Shown here: positions 56,493 through 64,000 of the stretch, in pieces
How the letters are laid out: the number at the start of each line of letters is the position of its first letter
How positions within the stretch are numbered: position 1 is the stretch's first letter
Source of the DNA: Conexibacter sp. S30A1
Lineage (GTDB): Bacteria; Actinomycetota; Thermoleophilia; Solirubrobacterales; Solirubrobacteraceae
Direction: 5' to 3'
Length of the DNA stretch: 64,000 nt
Assembly (NCBI RefSeq): GCF_023330665.1
Contig: NZ_CP097127.1
Location: forward strand, 1,798,001-1,862,000
Notes under the pieces: model-generated
Seen by the model: the letters and a program-made list of their open reading frames with translations, nothing else
What the model was told of the DNA's origin: nothing
The model's database searches: none
Position numbers and translations under genes: made by a program

Positions 56493-57488
56493 TTAGGACT
56501 TGTAGATCCACTTCTTGATCGACGGCTTGTTGATGTTGGACTTCGTCATGATGACGTTGGCCAGCTGCACGGACTTCTTGACCTTGCGCGCCTTGCCAGT
56601 GAGCACGTCGTACGCGTCCTGCACCGCGATCGTCGCTTCCATCGCAGGCTTCTGGGCGACGATGATGTCGATCGTGCCCTTGCGCAGCAGCGTCACCAGC
56701 TGCGGCTCGGCGTCATAGCCAGCGATGGTGACCTTCGACCTCTCGTGGGCAGCGTCGACGGCCGTCGCCGCCCCCTCAGCCGCGTAGTCATTGGTGCCAA
56801 AGACGCACTTCAGGTCGCGGTGGGCGAGCAGCAACGAACTCACCTGGCTCGTGGCCGTCGACTCGGTGTTGTTGTCGAACTCCGTGTAGACGGTGATCTT
56901 GGGGTGCTTCTTCTTCATCTCGGCGACGAAGGCCTGTCCACGCGCGTTGGTCGTGGTGGTCCCGGGCGTGGTGTAGATCACAGCCGCCGCACCGGTTCCC
57001 TTCATGGCCGTGGCACACGCGTCGGCAGCAGCAGCCCCACCCTGGGCGTTGTTGGATGTGATGCGCGCCGACAGAATCGCCTTGTCGTTGATCGTCGTGT
57101 CGACCGTGATGATCGGGATGTGCGCCGCCTTGTACTGCTTGAGAATCGAGGTGAGCGCGTTCGGGTCCGTTGGCGCCACGAGCAGCGCGCTCGGGTGCTT
57201 GGCGAGCAGCGCCGACAGAACCGGAGCCTGTGCCTCGGGCGAGAACGCCGACGCACCCTGCCAGATGAAGTTCATACCCAGCTTCTTAGCTTCCGCTCTG
57301 CCGGCAAACTCCATCGACAGGTAGAACGGATCCGTCGAGTCGCCCGGAACCAGCGCGACCGTGAACTTCTTGTGTGAGGCCTTGTGTGAGGCACCGCTCG
57401 CCGTTGACACGAGCACGGCCGCCAGCGCCGCTAAGACGGCGATGCTCGTCACGAGCCCAGCAATGACCCTTCGACTTAAATGAGACAT
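56493..57488 (-). CDS. Sugar ABC transporter substrate-binding protein
   Basis: A 331-residue exported binding protein. A signal segment VIAGLVTSIAVLAALAAVLVSTASGA is followed by FTVALVPGDSTDPFYLSMEFAG. AVIYTTPGTTTTNARGQAF and KCVFGTNDYAAEGAATAV are typical of type I sugar binders. No lipobox is obvious. GGGAGAGGA precedes the ATG. First gene of a four-gene importer/kinase operon. The substrate is probably a hexose, given the ROK kinase. Confidence 0.9.
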   Translation of the reverse strand: MSHLSRRVIAGLVTSIAVLAALAAVLVSTASGASHKASHKKFTVALVPGDSTDPFYLSMEFAGRAEAKKLGMNFIWQGASAFSPEAQAPVLSALLAKHPSALLVAPTDPNALTSILKQYKAAHIPIITVDTTINDKAILSARITSNNAQGGAAAADACATAMKGTGAAAVIYTTPGTTTTNARGQAFVAEMKKKHPKITVYTEFDNNTESTATSQVSSLLLAHRDLKCVFGTNDYAAEGAATAVDAAHERSKVTIAGYDAEPQLVTLLRKGTIDIIVAQKPAMEATIAVQDAYDVLTGKARKVKKSVQLANVIMTKSNINKPSIKKWIYKS

Positions 57489-58086
57489 TCCTCTCCCCTG
57501 ATTGTTGCTTGTGTTGTTTCAGTTGTCCTGCGCTCGCACAATCCCGTTGGCAATATGGCCCCGTTGTTCTGAGATTCAGCTACCCGATCGATGCGGTCGG
57601 CATGCTTTTTCCAGCCTGCCCTGGAGGGCGAACACAACGTGCCCACGGGTGAGCTAGCCGGCCGCCTTCCGGGCGTGAGCAGAGCTTCGATCGGTGATCA
57701 GGCCGATCGCCCTCGCGGCTTGGTCACCGCGGCTGCGGCTCGTGCAGATCACCGCCACGCATGTTCACCGCCAGTACGAGCAGCGGCGACCTGCGTGCGC
57801 CGAGGCGTGGACCGGGCCGATTCGTGCGGCCCGAGCTCGTGGCCCGCGGTGCATGTCAGTTTTCGACGCGTGTCTGCTTTCTCTGCCTCCTCCCCTGCAG
57901 TCCAGATCCGACCACTGCGCCAGCGCTCCCACCAAAGCGAGGAGCGCACGGCTCACGCGCCCAGCGACCCATCGCGTTTGCAGCTTGGCCGCCTGAGACA
58001 ACGTTGACCGGGAAAAGGTACACCCGCCGAGATAACGTTGTCAAGCGAATCCATGTGGAACAAGTCGCCATATATGATGCGTGCCC
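57489..58086. promoter_or_regulatory. Divergent control region with twin LacI-type operators
   Basis: No gene is recognisable in this 598-bp gap. CAACGTTG (57999-58006) and GATAACGTTGTC (58031-58042) are related central-CG palindromes with centres 34 bp apart. TATGAT (58073-58078) is eight bases before the LacI ATG, suggesting a nearly leaderless transcript. Two CCGTTG half-sites (57544-57549, 57561-57566) lie near the importer start. Confidence 0.6.
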
Positions 58087-59163
58087 ATGACCACCCTGGA
58101 TACGACGGTCACCGCGATGCACGAGGCTGGTAGCGCGACGGCCGTGAGCACCAGAGCGCGACCCACGATGCGTGACGTGGCACAGCTCGCTGGAGTCAGT
58201 GTCAAGACGGTCTCGCGCGTTATCAACGGCGAGCCGACCGTGGCCGAGGATCTTGCGGAACGCGTTCACGGCGCCAGCCGCGCGCTGGACTACCGACCCA
58301 ACCTGACGGCCCGGAGCCTGCGCAGCAGCGACGGCCGCACACGGACACTGGGCGTGCTGCTCGAGAACGTCGCCAACCCATTCTCCTCAACCGTGCATCG
58401 GGCGATCGAGGACGCAGCCGTCGGCCGCGGATTCGCCGTGTTCGCAGGCTCGGTCGACGAAGACCCGGAGCGCGAGCGCACGCTCGCGCACGCACTCATA
58501 TCGCGCCGCGTGGACGGCCTGCTGGTGATGCCCAGCGGCGACGACCAGAGCTACCTGGCCCTGGAACAGCGCTCCGGCCTGCAGGTCGTGTGCATTGACC
58601 GGACGCCCCGTGGCCTGGCGGCCGACGCCGTCCTCTCTGACAACGTAGCCGGGGCCAGGGCGGGCGTGCGCCACCTGATCGAGCACGGGCACCGGCGTAT
58701 CGCGTTCCTCGGCGACAAATCCTCGATCCAGACCGCGGCCCGACGATTCGAGGGATACAGGAGCGCCCTGCGCGAGGCGGGCATCGATCTCGACGAGGAC
58801 CTCGTGCGCTGGGGCCTCCACGTCGAACACGCCGCGCTCAGCGCGACCCGCGAGCTGATCGACGAGCATCAGCCGACCGCGCTGTTTACGAGCCAGAACA
58901 TGGTCACCGTCGGCGCGATCCGTGCGTTGCGATCGATGGGCCGTCAGCACGAGGTCGCGCTTGTCGGCGTCGATGACTTCATGCTCGCGGATCTCCTCGA
59001 GCCCGCTACCACGGTCGTGGCGCAGGACCCGCAGGCGCTCGGCGCGTTAGCGTGCGAACGCATCTTTGCGCGACTGGATGGCGACCGGTCTGAGCCCAGT
59101 ACCCAGACCATCGACATGACTCTGCGCGTCAGGGGCTCAGGCGAGATCCGGCCGATGCAGTGA
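58087..59163 (+). CDS. LacI family transcriptional regulator
   Basis: A 358-residue complete LacI protein. After a variable tail of about 25 residues the helix-turn-helix is TMRDVAQLAGVSVKTVSRVING, with hinge LDYRPNLTARSLRS. The ligand domain begins LGVLLENVANPFSSTVHRAIE and later has HRRIAFLGD, TALFTSQNMVTVGAIRAL and VALVGVDDF. It is divergent from the sugar importer with twin palindromes just upstream, so it probably represses both itself and the importer. GTG at 58081 is an alternative start. Confidence 0.9.
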   Translation: MTTLDTTVTAMHEAGSATAVSTRARPTMRDVAQLAGVSVKTVSRVINGEPTVAEDLAERVHGASRALDYRPNLTARSLRSSDGRTRTLGVLLENVANPFSSTVHRAIEDAAVGRGFAVFAGSVDEDPERERTLAHALISRRVDGLLVMPSGDDQSYLALEQRSGLQVVCIDRTPRGLAADAVLSDNVAGARAGVRHLIEHGHRRIAFLGDKSSIQTAARRFEGYRSALREAGIDLDEDLVRWGLHVEHAALSATRELIDEHQPTALFTSQNMVTVGAIRALRSMGRQHEVALVGVDDFMLADLLEPATTVVAQDPQALGALACERIFARLDGDRSEPSTQTIDMTLRVRGSGEIRPMQ

Positions 59164-59382
59164 GCGGTTGTCAGGCAGGATCGTCCCGCCAGCTTCGATC
59201 AGCACGGAGGTCGATTCACGACGACGCGCCTGCCAGCAGACGAACGGTCGGGCCGGCGGAGGAGTTCTGGCCCAGCCACAGGAGCCGTGCGGGGCGCGGC
59301 ATAGCACCAGCCCCAGCTGTGTACCCGAGCCCGCGGCCGGCTGGACTGTCCACCAATCAACCCCACAGGAAGAGGAGCGCGC

Positions 59383-60612
59383 ATGCCACTTGCTATCGGT
59401 CTGAACTCTGGGTCCTCGTTTGACGGCATCGACGCCACCTTGGTTGAAATCGAGCTTGGAGGAGACGGGCACCCCACTCGCCCACGCTTCCTGGCAGGAA
59501 CCACGCGCGATTGGCCCGCAAGCGTCGCCAGCCAGGTGCTGAAGGCGTTCGCCAACGAGCTCACCATCTTTGAGCTCACGCGGCTTCACTACGTGGCAGG
59601 CGCCGTCTACGCCGACGCTGCCAAACAGCTGCTCGACCAGGAGCGGTTGACCTCCACAGAGGTCGACGTGATCGGCGTCGACGGGCAGACGATCTACCAG
59701 GAGCCACCCGAACGGGAGCGCTACAGCGAGGTTCCCGATGACGATATCGTCGCGCGTTGGCTCAACGGACCCTATCCCTGCGGGCTCCAGATCGGCGAGC
59801 CGGCGATCATCGCTGCTCACTGCGACATTCCGGTCGTCTGGAACTTTCGGCCCTCGGACCACGCGCTCGGCGGTAACGCGGCGCCACTCATGCAGTACCT
59901 CGACTTTGTCGCCTTCCGTGACCTCGGCCGCACGCTCACGCTCAACATCGGTGGTATCGCCAACATCCAGCTGGCCAGCCCCGATCGATCGGAGATGATG
60001 GCCTTCGACACCGGCCCGGGCAACGTCATGATTGACCACGCAATGGGTCGCCTGTACGGCAAGCCCTATGACCCCGACGGTAAAACCGCGGCCGCCGGAG
60101 CTGTTGACGTCCACCTGCTTCAGGAACTCCAGACGCACCCCTTCTTTGACCGCAAGCCGCCGAGATCCGCCTGGCGGCTGGACTTTGGTGCCAGCTACGC
60201 AGACGCCGTCATAGACCAGCATGCACATCTCAAGGCGGAGGACATCGTCGCGACCTTCACCCGCTTCACAGCATGGTCGATTGCGCTCGCGATCACGCGC
60301 TTCATCCCCCGCGTCGAGGAGATCACGGTTGTGATCGCTAGCGGCGGCGGTGTGCGCAACTCGACTCTGCTTGCGATGACTCGGGAAGAGCTACCGCCGC
60401 ACATGCGACTGGCAAGCTCTGGCGAGTACGGCATCCCCCCTCAATACAAGGAGGCCGTCAAGTTCGCGACGCTCGCTTTTGCCGCGCGCCGACTGCTGGC
60501 CAACAACATTCCAGCCGCAGGTGGAGCGAGCCGCTTTGCGGTGCTCGGGAAGACCGTATATCCGCCAAGCTACGCGCGCGAGAGCGGCGGTGTGGCGCCG
60601 CTCTCGGCCTAG
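59383..60612 (+). CDS. anmK: AnmK-like anhydro-N-acetylmuramic acid kinase
   Basis: A 409-residue ASKHA-fold kinase. The N-terminal phosphate loop is GLNSGSSFDGIDATLV (6-21), where classical AnmK has GLMSGTSLDG. VIGVDGQTIYQEP, LQIGEPAIIA, TLNIGGIANIQL and FDTGPGNVMIDHAM are all diagnostic. It would open and phosphorylate 1,6-anhydro-MurNAc from peptidoglycan turnover, or a related anhydrosugar such as levoglucosan, whose kinase belongs to the same family. AGGAAGAGGAG precedes the ATG. The altered P-loop and sugar-import context leave the substrate open. Confidence 0.82.
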   Translation: MPLAIGLNSGSSFDGIDATLVEIELGGDGHPTRPRFLAGTTRDWPASVASQVLKAFANELTIFELTRLHYVAGAVYADAAKQLLDQERLTSTEVDVIGVDGQTIYQEPPERERYSEVPDDDIVARWLNGPYPCGLQIGEPAIIAAHCDIPVVWNFRPSDHALGGNAAPLMQYLDFVAFRDLGRTLTLNIGGIANIQLASPDRSEMMAFDTGPGNVMIDHAMGRLYGKPYDPDGKTAAAGAVDVHLLQELQTHPFFDRKPPRSAWRLDFGASYADAVIDQHAHLKAEDIVATFTRFTAWSIALAITRFIPRVEEITVVIASGGGVRNSTLLAMTREELPPHMRLASSGEYGIPPQYKEAVKFATLAFAARRLLANNIPAAGGASRFAVLGKTVYPPSYARESGGVAPLSA

Positions 60613-60614
60613 CG

Positions 60615-61964
60615 TCAGCGACGCTGCTGGGCCCCCATCCGCACCGCACCGGCGGCACTGCCGGCCATCGGCATGATCGGCAGCAGACATGCCTGCAGCG
60701 AGTGATAGACATCCGGCTTGCCGTACCACGGGTGGACCTTGCGGCGGTTGCGCGCGTCCAGCAGCGGATACCAGCCACCGCGCTGGTGGTCGATCAGATG
60801 CGTGGCTGCGAACTCCCAGAAGCGCCGGTACCAGGTCTCATAGACCGGCTTGCCAGTTGTGCGAAACAGGTACGAGCTGGTGGCTATGCCCTCCGCCACA
60901 GGCCAGAAGTAATGGTCCGGGTTGGCGACGCTGCCGTCCCAGTTGACGGTGTAGGGCAGACCGCCGAGCGCGTGATCCCAACCGAGCGCAACGGCCCGGT
61001 CGAACAGCGCCTCAGACGCCTCCAGCAGGCTAGCGTCGGTGGTGCCGGCGGCCAGCTGGACCGCCAGCGCAAGCCGCGCCCACTCGAGCGAGTGCCCGAG
61101 CGTAGCGCCATAGGGTCGAAACGGATCGTCCAGCCGCTCGGCGTTGTAGTCCAGCCGGGCCGCCCAGTCCGGTGAGAAGTGCTCGGGTAGCAGCCACTGG
61201 TGAGCACGCGCGTAGCCGTCCGCGAACCGGCGCACGAGCCGCTCTGCCCGGACCACCAGATCGGGGCGATCGGCCGCGTCGGCTGCGGCTAGCAGAGCCT
61301 CGCAGAGATGCATGTTGCTGTTGGCGCCCCGGTAGGACTCGATCTCCCTCCACTGATGGTCGTAGGCCTCGGAGCCGGCACCGTCGTGCTCTGACCAGAA
61401 GTGCTCATCGAGCACGGCCAGGACGTCAGCGAGCAGGTTCCGGGCCGGGTCGTGGCCGGCAACCAGTGCACTGCTGGCGGCCAGGATCACGTGCGCGTGA
61501 CCGTAGAGCGTCTTGGTCTTGTCATCGGGGCCGGGGCGGCCTATAGCTTCGATGTAGCCGCCAAGCTCCCTGTCGCGGTGGCGCTCCCACAGCGCCGCAA
61601 GCCCGCAGTCCACGATCCCCGCACATCCCGGCACGCCAAGCAGTTCGCCGAGCGCGTAGGAGTGCGTCATCCGGGCCACCGTCAGCAGGTTCTGGCGCGG
61701 AGCCACACCGGGCGGGCAACCGGTGGGCAGGGCACGACCGTCGTCGTCGAGCTCGACCCACCAGCCCTCGGGGTCCATGCTGGCCCTGAAGAAGCTCCAT
61801 AGGCTCATCGCCTGCGCTGTCACCCAGTCGCGGTGGAATTGGGCCTCGAGCCAGGACGGGGGGCCGCCGACCGCATCAGCTGTAACGATCAGGGGGTGCA
61901 CGATCTCGACGAGTAGCGTAGCTCGGCCGCGCGCAAAGGGCAGCGGCCAGTACGGTCTCTGCAA
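60615..61964 (-). CDS. AGE family epimerase/isomerase
   Basis: A protein of up to 449 residues with the (alpha/alpha)6 barrel of N-acylglucosamine 2-epimerases. Landmarks are KTKTLYGHAHVILAAS (catalytic-type His), YRGANSNMHLCEALLAA, GHSLEWARLALAVQ and a closing WYPLLDARNRRKVHPWYGKPDVYHSLQACL. Family members interconvert glucose, mannose, fructose or cellobiose forms, or GlcNAc and ManNAc. The TTG at 61964 gives the longest frame, and GTG 61904 is equally plausible. The stop lies two bases from the end of the convergent AnmK-like gene. Confidence 0.83.
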   Translation of the reverse strand: MQRPYWPLPFARGRATLLVEIVHPLIVTADAVGGPPSWLEAQFHRDWVTAQAMSLWSFFRASMDPEGWWVELDDDGRALPTGCPPGVAPRQNLLTVARMTHSYALGELLGVPGCAGIVDCGLAALWERHRDRELGGYIEAIGRPGPDDKTKTLYGHAHVILAASSALVAGHDPARNLLADVLAVLDEHFWSEHDGAGSEAYDHQWREIESYRGANSNMHLCEALLAAADAADRPDLVVRAERLVRRFADGYARAHQWLLPEHFSPDWAARLDYNAERLDDPFRPYGATLGHSLEWARLALAVQLAAGTTDASLLEASEALFDRAVALGWDHALGGLPYTVNWDGSVANPDHYFWPVAEGIATSSYLFRTTGKPVYETWYRRFWEFAATHLIDHQRGGWYPLLDARNRRKVHPWYGKPDVYHSLQACLLPIMPMAGSAAGAVRMGAQQRR

Positions 61965-62070
61965 GCCCTATGCGCCGTCGCCGTCGCTGAGCGCTTGGCT
62001 CTGCTCAGCTGGGCGCGCCGGTGAACTGGCACCCGGCTTCAGCCCTGGTCGACCAACCCGGACAGCCTCG

Positions 62071-63117
62071 TCAAGCGGGCGTCACGGCAGCCGACCCCGC
62101 CCACATGTTGACGTGCCCCTCCTGGGCGTAGCGGTCGATCTCGGATAGATCCTCAGCGCTGAAGTCGAGATTATCCAGCGCGCGCAGGTTGTCCTCCAGC
62201 TGGCGCAGGCTTGAGACACCCACGAGCGTCGAGGTGACACGGCTGTCACGCAGCGTCCACGCGAGCGCCATCTGGGCGAGCGTCTGGCCACGGCGCTTGG
62301 CGATCGCGTCGAGCGCCCGGACGCGGGCGAGGTTCTCGTCGGTGAGCAAACCCTGGTCGAAGTCGACTCCGACACGCACCCGCGAGTCCGCCGGGATGCC
62401 GTCCAGGTAGCGATCGGTGAGCAGCCCCTGCGCGAGCGGCCCGAAGCTGATGCAGCCGACGCCCTCCTCGTCGAGCACGTCCAGCAGCCGGTGCTCGATC
62501 CAGCGGTTGAGCAACGAATACGAGGGCTGGTGGATCAGCAACGGTGTCCCGAGCGCGCGCAGGATCGCGATCGCCTCACGCGTGAGCTCCGGGCCGTAGG
62601 AGCTGATCCCCACATACAGGGTCTTGCCCTGGCGCACGGCGCTGTCCAGCGCGCCCATCGTCTCCTCGAGCGGGGTCTCCGAATCGGCCCGGTGCGAGTA
62701 GAAGATGTCGACGTAATCGAGCCCCATGCGCGTGAGACTCTGATCGAGGCTCGCGAGCAGATGCTTGCGCGAGCCGAACTCACCGTATGGACCCGGCCAC
62801 ATATCCCAGCCCGCCTTGGTGGAAATGACGAGCTCGTCCCGCAGCCCCGCAAAGTCCTCTCGCAGGATGCGCCCGAAGTTCGTCTCAGCCGAACCGTATG
62901 GACGCCCGTAGTTGTTGGCCAGGTCGAAGTGGGTGATGCCCGCGTCGAAGGCACGGCGCAGGATCGCTCGGCTCTGCTCGAGCGGCCTGGAGTCGCCGAA
63001 GTTCTGCCACAGGCCCAGGGAGATGGGTGGCAGCAGCAGACCGCTACGCCCGGTGCGGCGGTACTGCACCGAGTCGTAGCGGTCAGAGCGTGGTGTGTAG
63101 CGTTCGAGCGCGGACAT
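62071..63117 (-). CDS. Aldo/keto reductase (YghZ/GAP-reductase type)
   Basis: A 348-residue NADPH-dependent reductase. The AKR tetrad is Asp65 and Tyr70 (FDLANNYG), Lys101 (ISTKAG) and His142 (FYSHRAD). The cofactor end has TSTLVGVSSLRQLEDN. It resembles E. coli YghZ, which reduces L-glyceraldehyde-3-phosphate and other aldehydes. The C-terminus, AQEGHVNMWAGSAAV then TPA, is nearly duplicated in the fossil at 35405-35476. Same strand as the epimerase gene, 106 bp upstream, so they may be co-transcribed. Confidence 0.9.
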   Translation of the reverse strand: MSALERYTPRSDRYDSVQYRRTGRSGLLLPPISLGLWQNFGDSRPLEQSRAILRRAFDAGITHFDLANNYGRPYGSAETNFGRILREDFAGLRDELVISTKAGWDMWPGPYGEFGSRKHLLASLDQSLTRMGLDYVDIFYSHRADSETPLEETMGALDSAVRQGKTLYVGISSYGPELTREAIAILRALGTPLLIHQPSYSLLNRWIEHRLLDVLDEEGVGCISFGPLAQGLLTDRYLDGIPADSRVRVGVDFDQGLLTDENLARVRALDAIAKRRGQTLAQMALAWTLRDSRVTSTLVGVSSLRQLEDNLRALDNLDFSAEDLSEIDRYAQEGHVNMWAGSAAVTPA

Positions 63118-63148
63118 TCGTGGCCGGCTGGACGGGCGCGCTGAGCGG

Positions 63149-63823
63149 TTAGCTCTCGGTCGCCTCGGCCTCAGCCGCCGGCTCTTCGCCGGCCACTTCG
63201 CCTACCGCGTCAGCTTCCTCGGTCTGGGGGTGCGCCTCAGCGTGATCGTCGGCGTGTGGCTGGTCGCTGGCGCTCGACGCCGGCGCGCTGGCCGACGCGC
63301 TGGCCGGCTCAGCGGCCACCGGTGCGGGCTCGGGCGTGGCGCGCATCTGAGCCAGGAAATGGGCACCGGCCGCGCCGGCTGTGCCGAGCGCCAGTGAGAG
63401 CAGACTCCAGCGGGCGCCCTCGCGCTCCTTGCCGCGCAGGGCATCCAGTGACAGCGCGCCCGGACCGGACTCGGCCAGTGAGAGCGCCGCGGCGGCGAGC
63501 ACCACGTTGTACTCGTAACCGCCCTTGCTGGCCCACGGACCGTTCTTGAGGTGCACCCGGTTGATCGCCGTGAGCATCACCGAGACGATGCTGGCGGAAG
63601 CAAGCGGCGTGCGGTAGCCGAGCAGCAGCCCCGCCCCGCCGAGGGTCTCGGCGGCACCGCCAGCGGCGGCGTGCAGCGTCCCGGGCTTGAGCCCCATGTT
63701 GTCGAAATTCTCGGCCGTGGCCTTCAGGCCATTACCACCAAACCAGCCGAACAGCTTCTGGGTGCCGTGTCCGATGAAGAAACCCCCCACCGCTGCACGG
63801 AGCATCAGACGCCCGATCTTCAT
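63149..63823 (-). CDS. DoxX family membrane protein with acidic tail
   Basis: A 224-residue protein. Four hydrophobic helices in residues 1-155 include MLRAAVGGFFIGHGTQKLFGWFGG, the DoxX signature. From about 165 to the end the chain is Ala/Glu/Pro/Ser-rich and disordered, an unusual extension for a family normally about 130-150 residues long. The function of DoxX proteins is poorly defined (quinone or thiosulfate redox, detoxification). It follows the LLM oxidoreductase by 13 bp, so they are probably one operon. Confidence 0.82.
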   Translation of the reverse strand: MKIGRLMLRAAVGGFFIGHGTQKLFGWFGGNGLKATAENFDNMGLKPGTLHAAAGGAAETLGGAGLLLGYRTPLASASIVSVMLTAINRVHLKNGPWASKGGYEYNVVLAAAALSLAESGPGALSLDALRGKEREGARWSLLSLALGTAGAAGAHFLAQMRATPEPAPVAAEPASASASAPASSASDQPHADDHAEAHPQTEEADAVGEVAGEEPAAEAEATES

Positions 63824-63836
63824 TTCTTGACCTCGC

Positions 63837-64000
63837 TTATGCCGTTGTCGCTTGAGCCAACACGGTAACTGGTTCTACGGCTGCCGGCGGCGAGCGCCGC
63901 TCCAACTCGGCGCGCACCAGTGGCGCCACCTGGGTGCCGAAGAGTTCGATCGAGCGCAGCACGTCGGCGTGAGCCACGTCGCCGACGCTGAACTGGCCGA
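63837..64000 (-). CDS. LLM class flavin-dependent oxidoreductase, C-terminal part
   Basis: The last 53 residues of a protein running off the right edge. [20 protein letters not shown] then [15 protein letters not shown] is the standard C-terminal helix of luciferase-like monooxygenases, where [11 protein letters not shown] is highly conserved. A TAA stop lies at 63837-63839. The catalytic part is outside the window. Confidence 0.7.
   Translation of the reverse strand, partial: GQFSVGDVAHADVLRSIELFGTQVAPLVRAELERRSPPAAVEPVTVLAQATTA

Noticed and set aside
57591..58007. Plus-strand frame of about 138 codons upstream of the LacI gene
   Set aside because: No recognisable motif or ribosome site, and it overlaps the operator palindromes; composition is that of a chance frame.

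Overview
This 64 kb window is high-GC DNA carrying about 50 protein genes and no recognisable tRNA, rRNA, CRISPR array, transposase or phage gene. GTG and TTG starts, four-base ATGA/GTGA start-stop overlaps, a B12-dependent ribonucleotide reductase, an ICL2-type isocitrate lyase, a RamB/ScfR-type regulator and a CU044_5270-like ECF partner point to an actinobacterium. The closest fit is a soil member of Thermoleophilia/Solirubrobacterales (Conexibacter- or Solirubrobacter-like), but that placement is inference.

Left end (1-7.6 kb): a patchwork of aromatic and sugar catabolism. It holds a MarR regulator divergent from a PaaK-like acyl-CoA ligase, a frameshifted GntR/FCD regulator divergent from pobA (4-hydroxybenzoate hydroxylase), and a decayed LacI regulator fused by overlap to a zinc sugar dehydrogenase and a GH51 arabinofuranosidase.

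7.9-15.2 kb: a glyoxylate-shunt block. Malate synthase and ICL2 form one operon behind a striking nested palindrome. A RamB-like regulator and an isocitrate-lyase paralog that has lost its catalytic motifs are divergent from each other next to it.

15.2-34 kb: core and mixed functions. These are a GNAT acetyltransferase, holB and tmk (sharing a 27-bp divergent promoter), galE, a long coiled-coil protein, nrdJ, an MMPL exporter with a divergent TetR regulator, an SGNH-domain exported protein, an ECF sigma factor with its partner, and an ACT-domain malic enzyme. A tightly coupled four-gene operon (DUF6282 hydrolase, GalB-like hydratase, GalC/LigK-like aldolase, type I extradiol dioxygenase) looks like an aromatic ring-cleavage module.

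34-51.6 kb: a secreted NlpC/P60-like protein, then a 13-gene minus-strand operon read from one strong promoter with a LacI-type operator. It encodes a sugar ABC importer, its LacI regulator, a Gfo/Idh/MocA oxidoreductase, a fused CoA-transferase, two GMC oxidoreductases, an enoyl-CoA hydratase, an aldehyde dehydrogenase, a GH88 unsaturated glucuronyl hydrolase, KDPG aldolase and KDG kinase. Together they suggest that an imported uronide is split, the sugar half going through KDG/KDPG and the other half being oxidised to an acyl-CoA. A 24-codon fossil of an aldo/keto reductase marks the operon's 3' end; an intact relative lies at 62 kb.

52-64 kb: a second sugar unit with a sugar-phosphate-isomerase-like protein, an SBP/ATPase/permease importer with a ROK kinase, a divergent LacI regulator with paired operator-like palindromes, an AnmK-like kinase, an AGE-family epimerase, an aldo/keto reductase, a DoxX protein, and the C-terminal end of an LLM-class flavin oxidoreductase running off the window.
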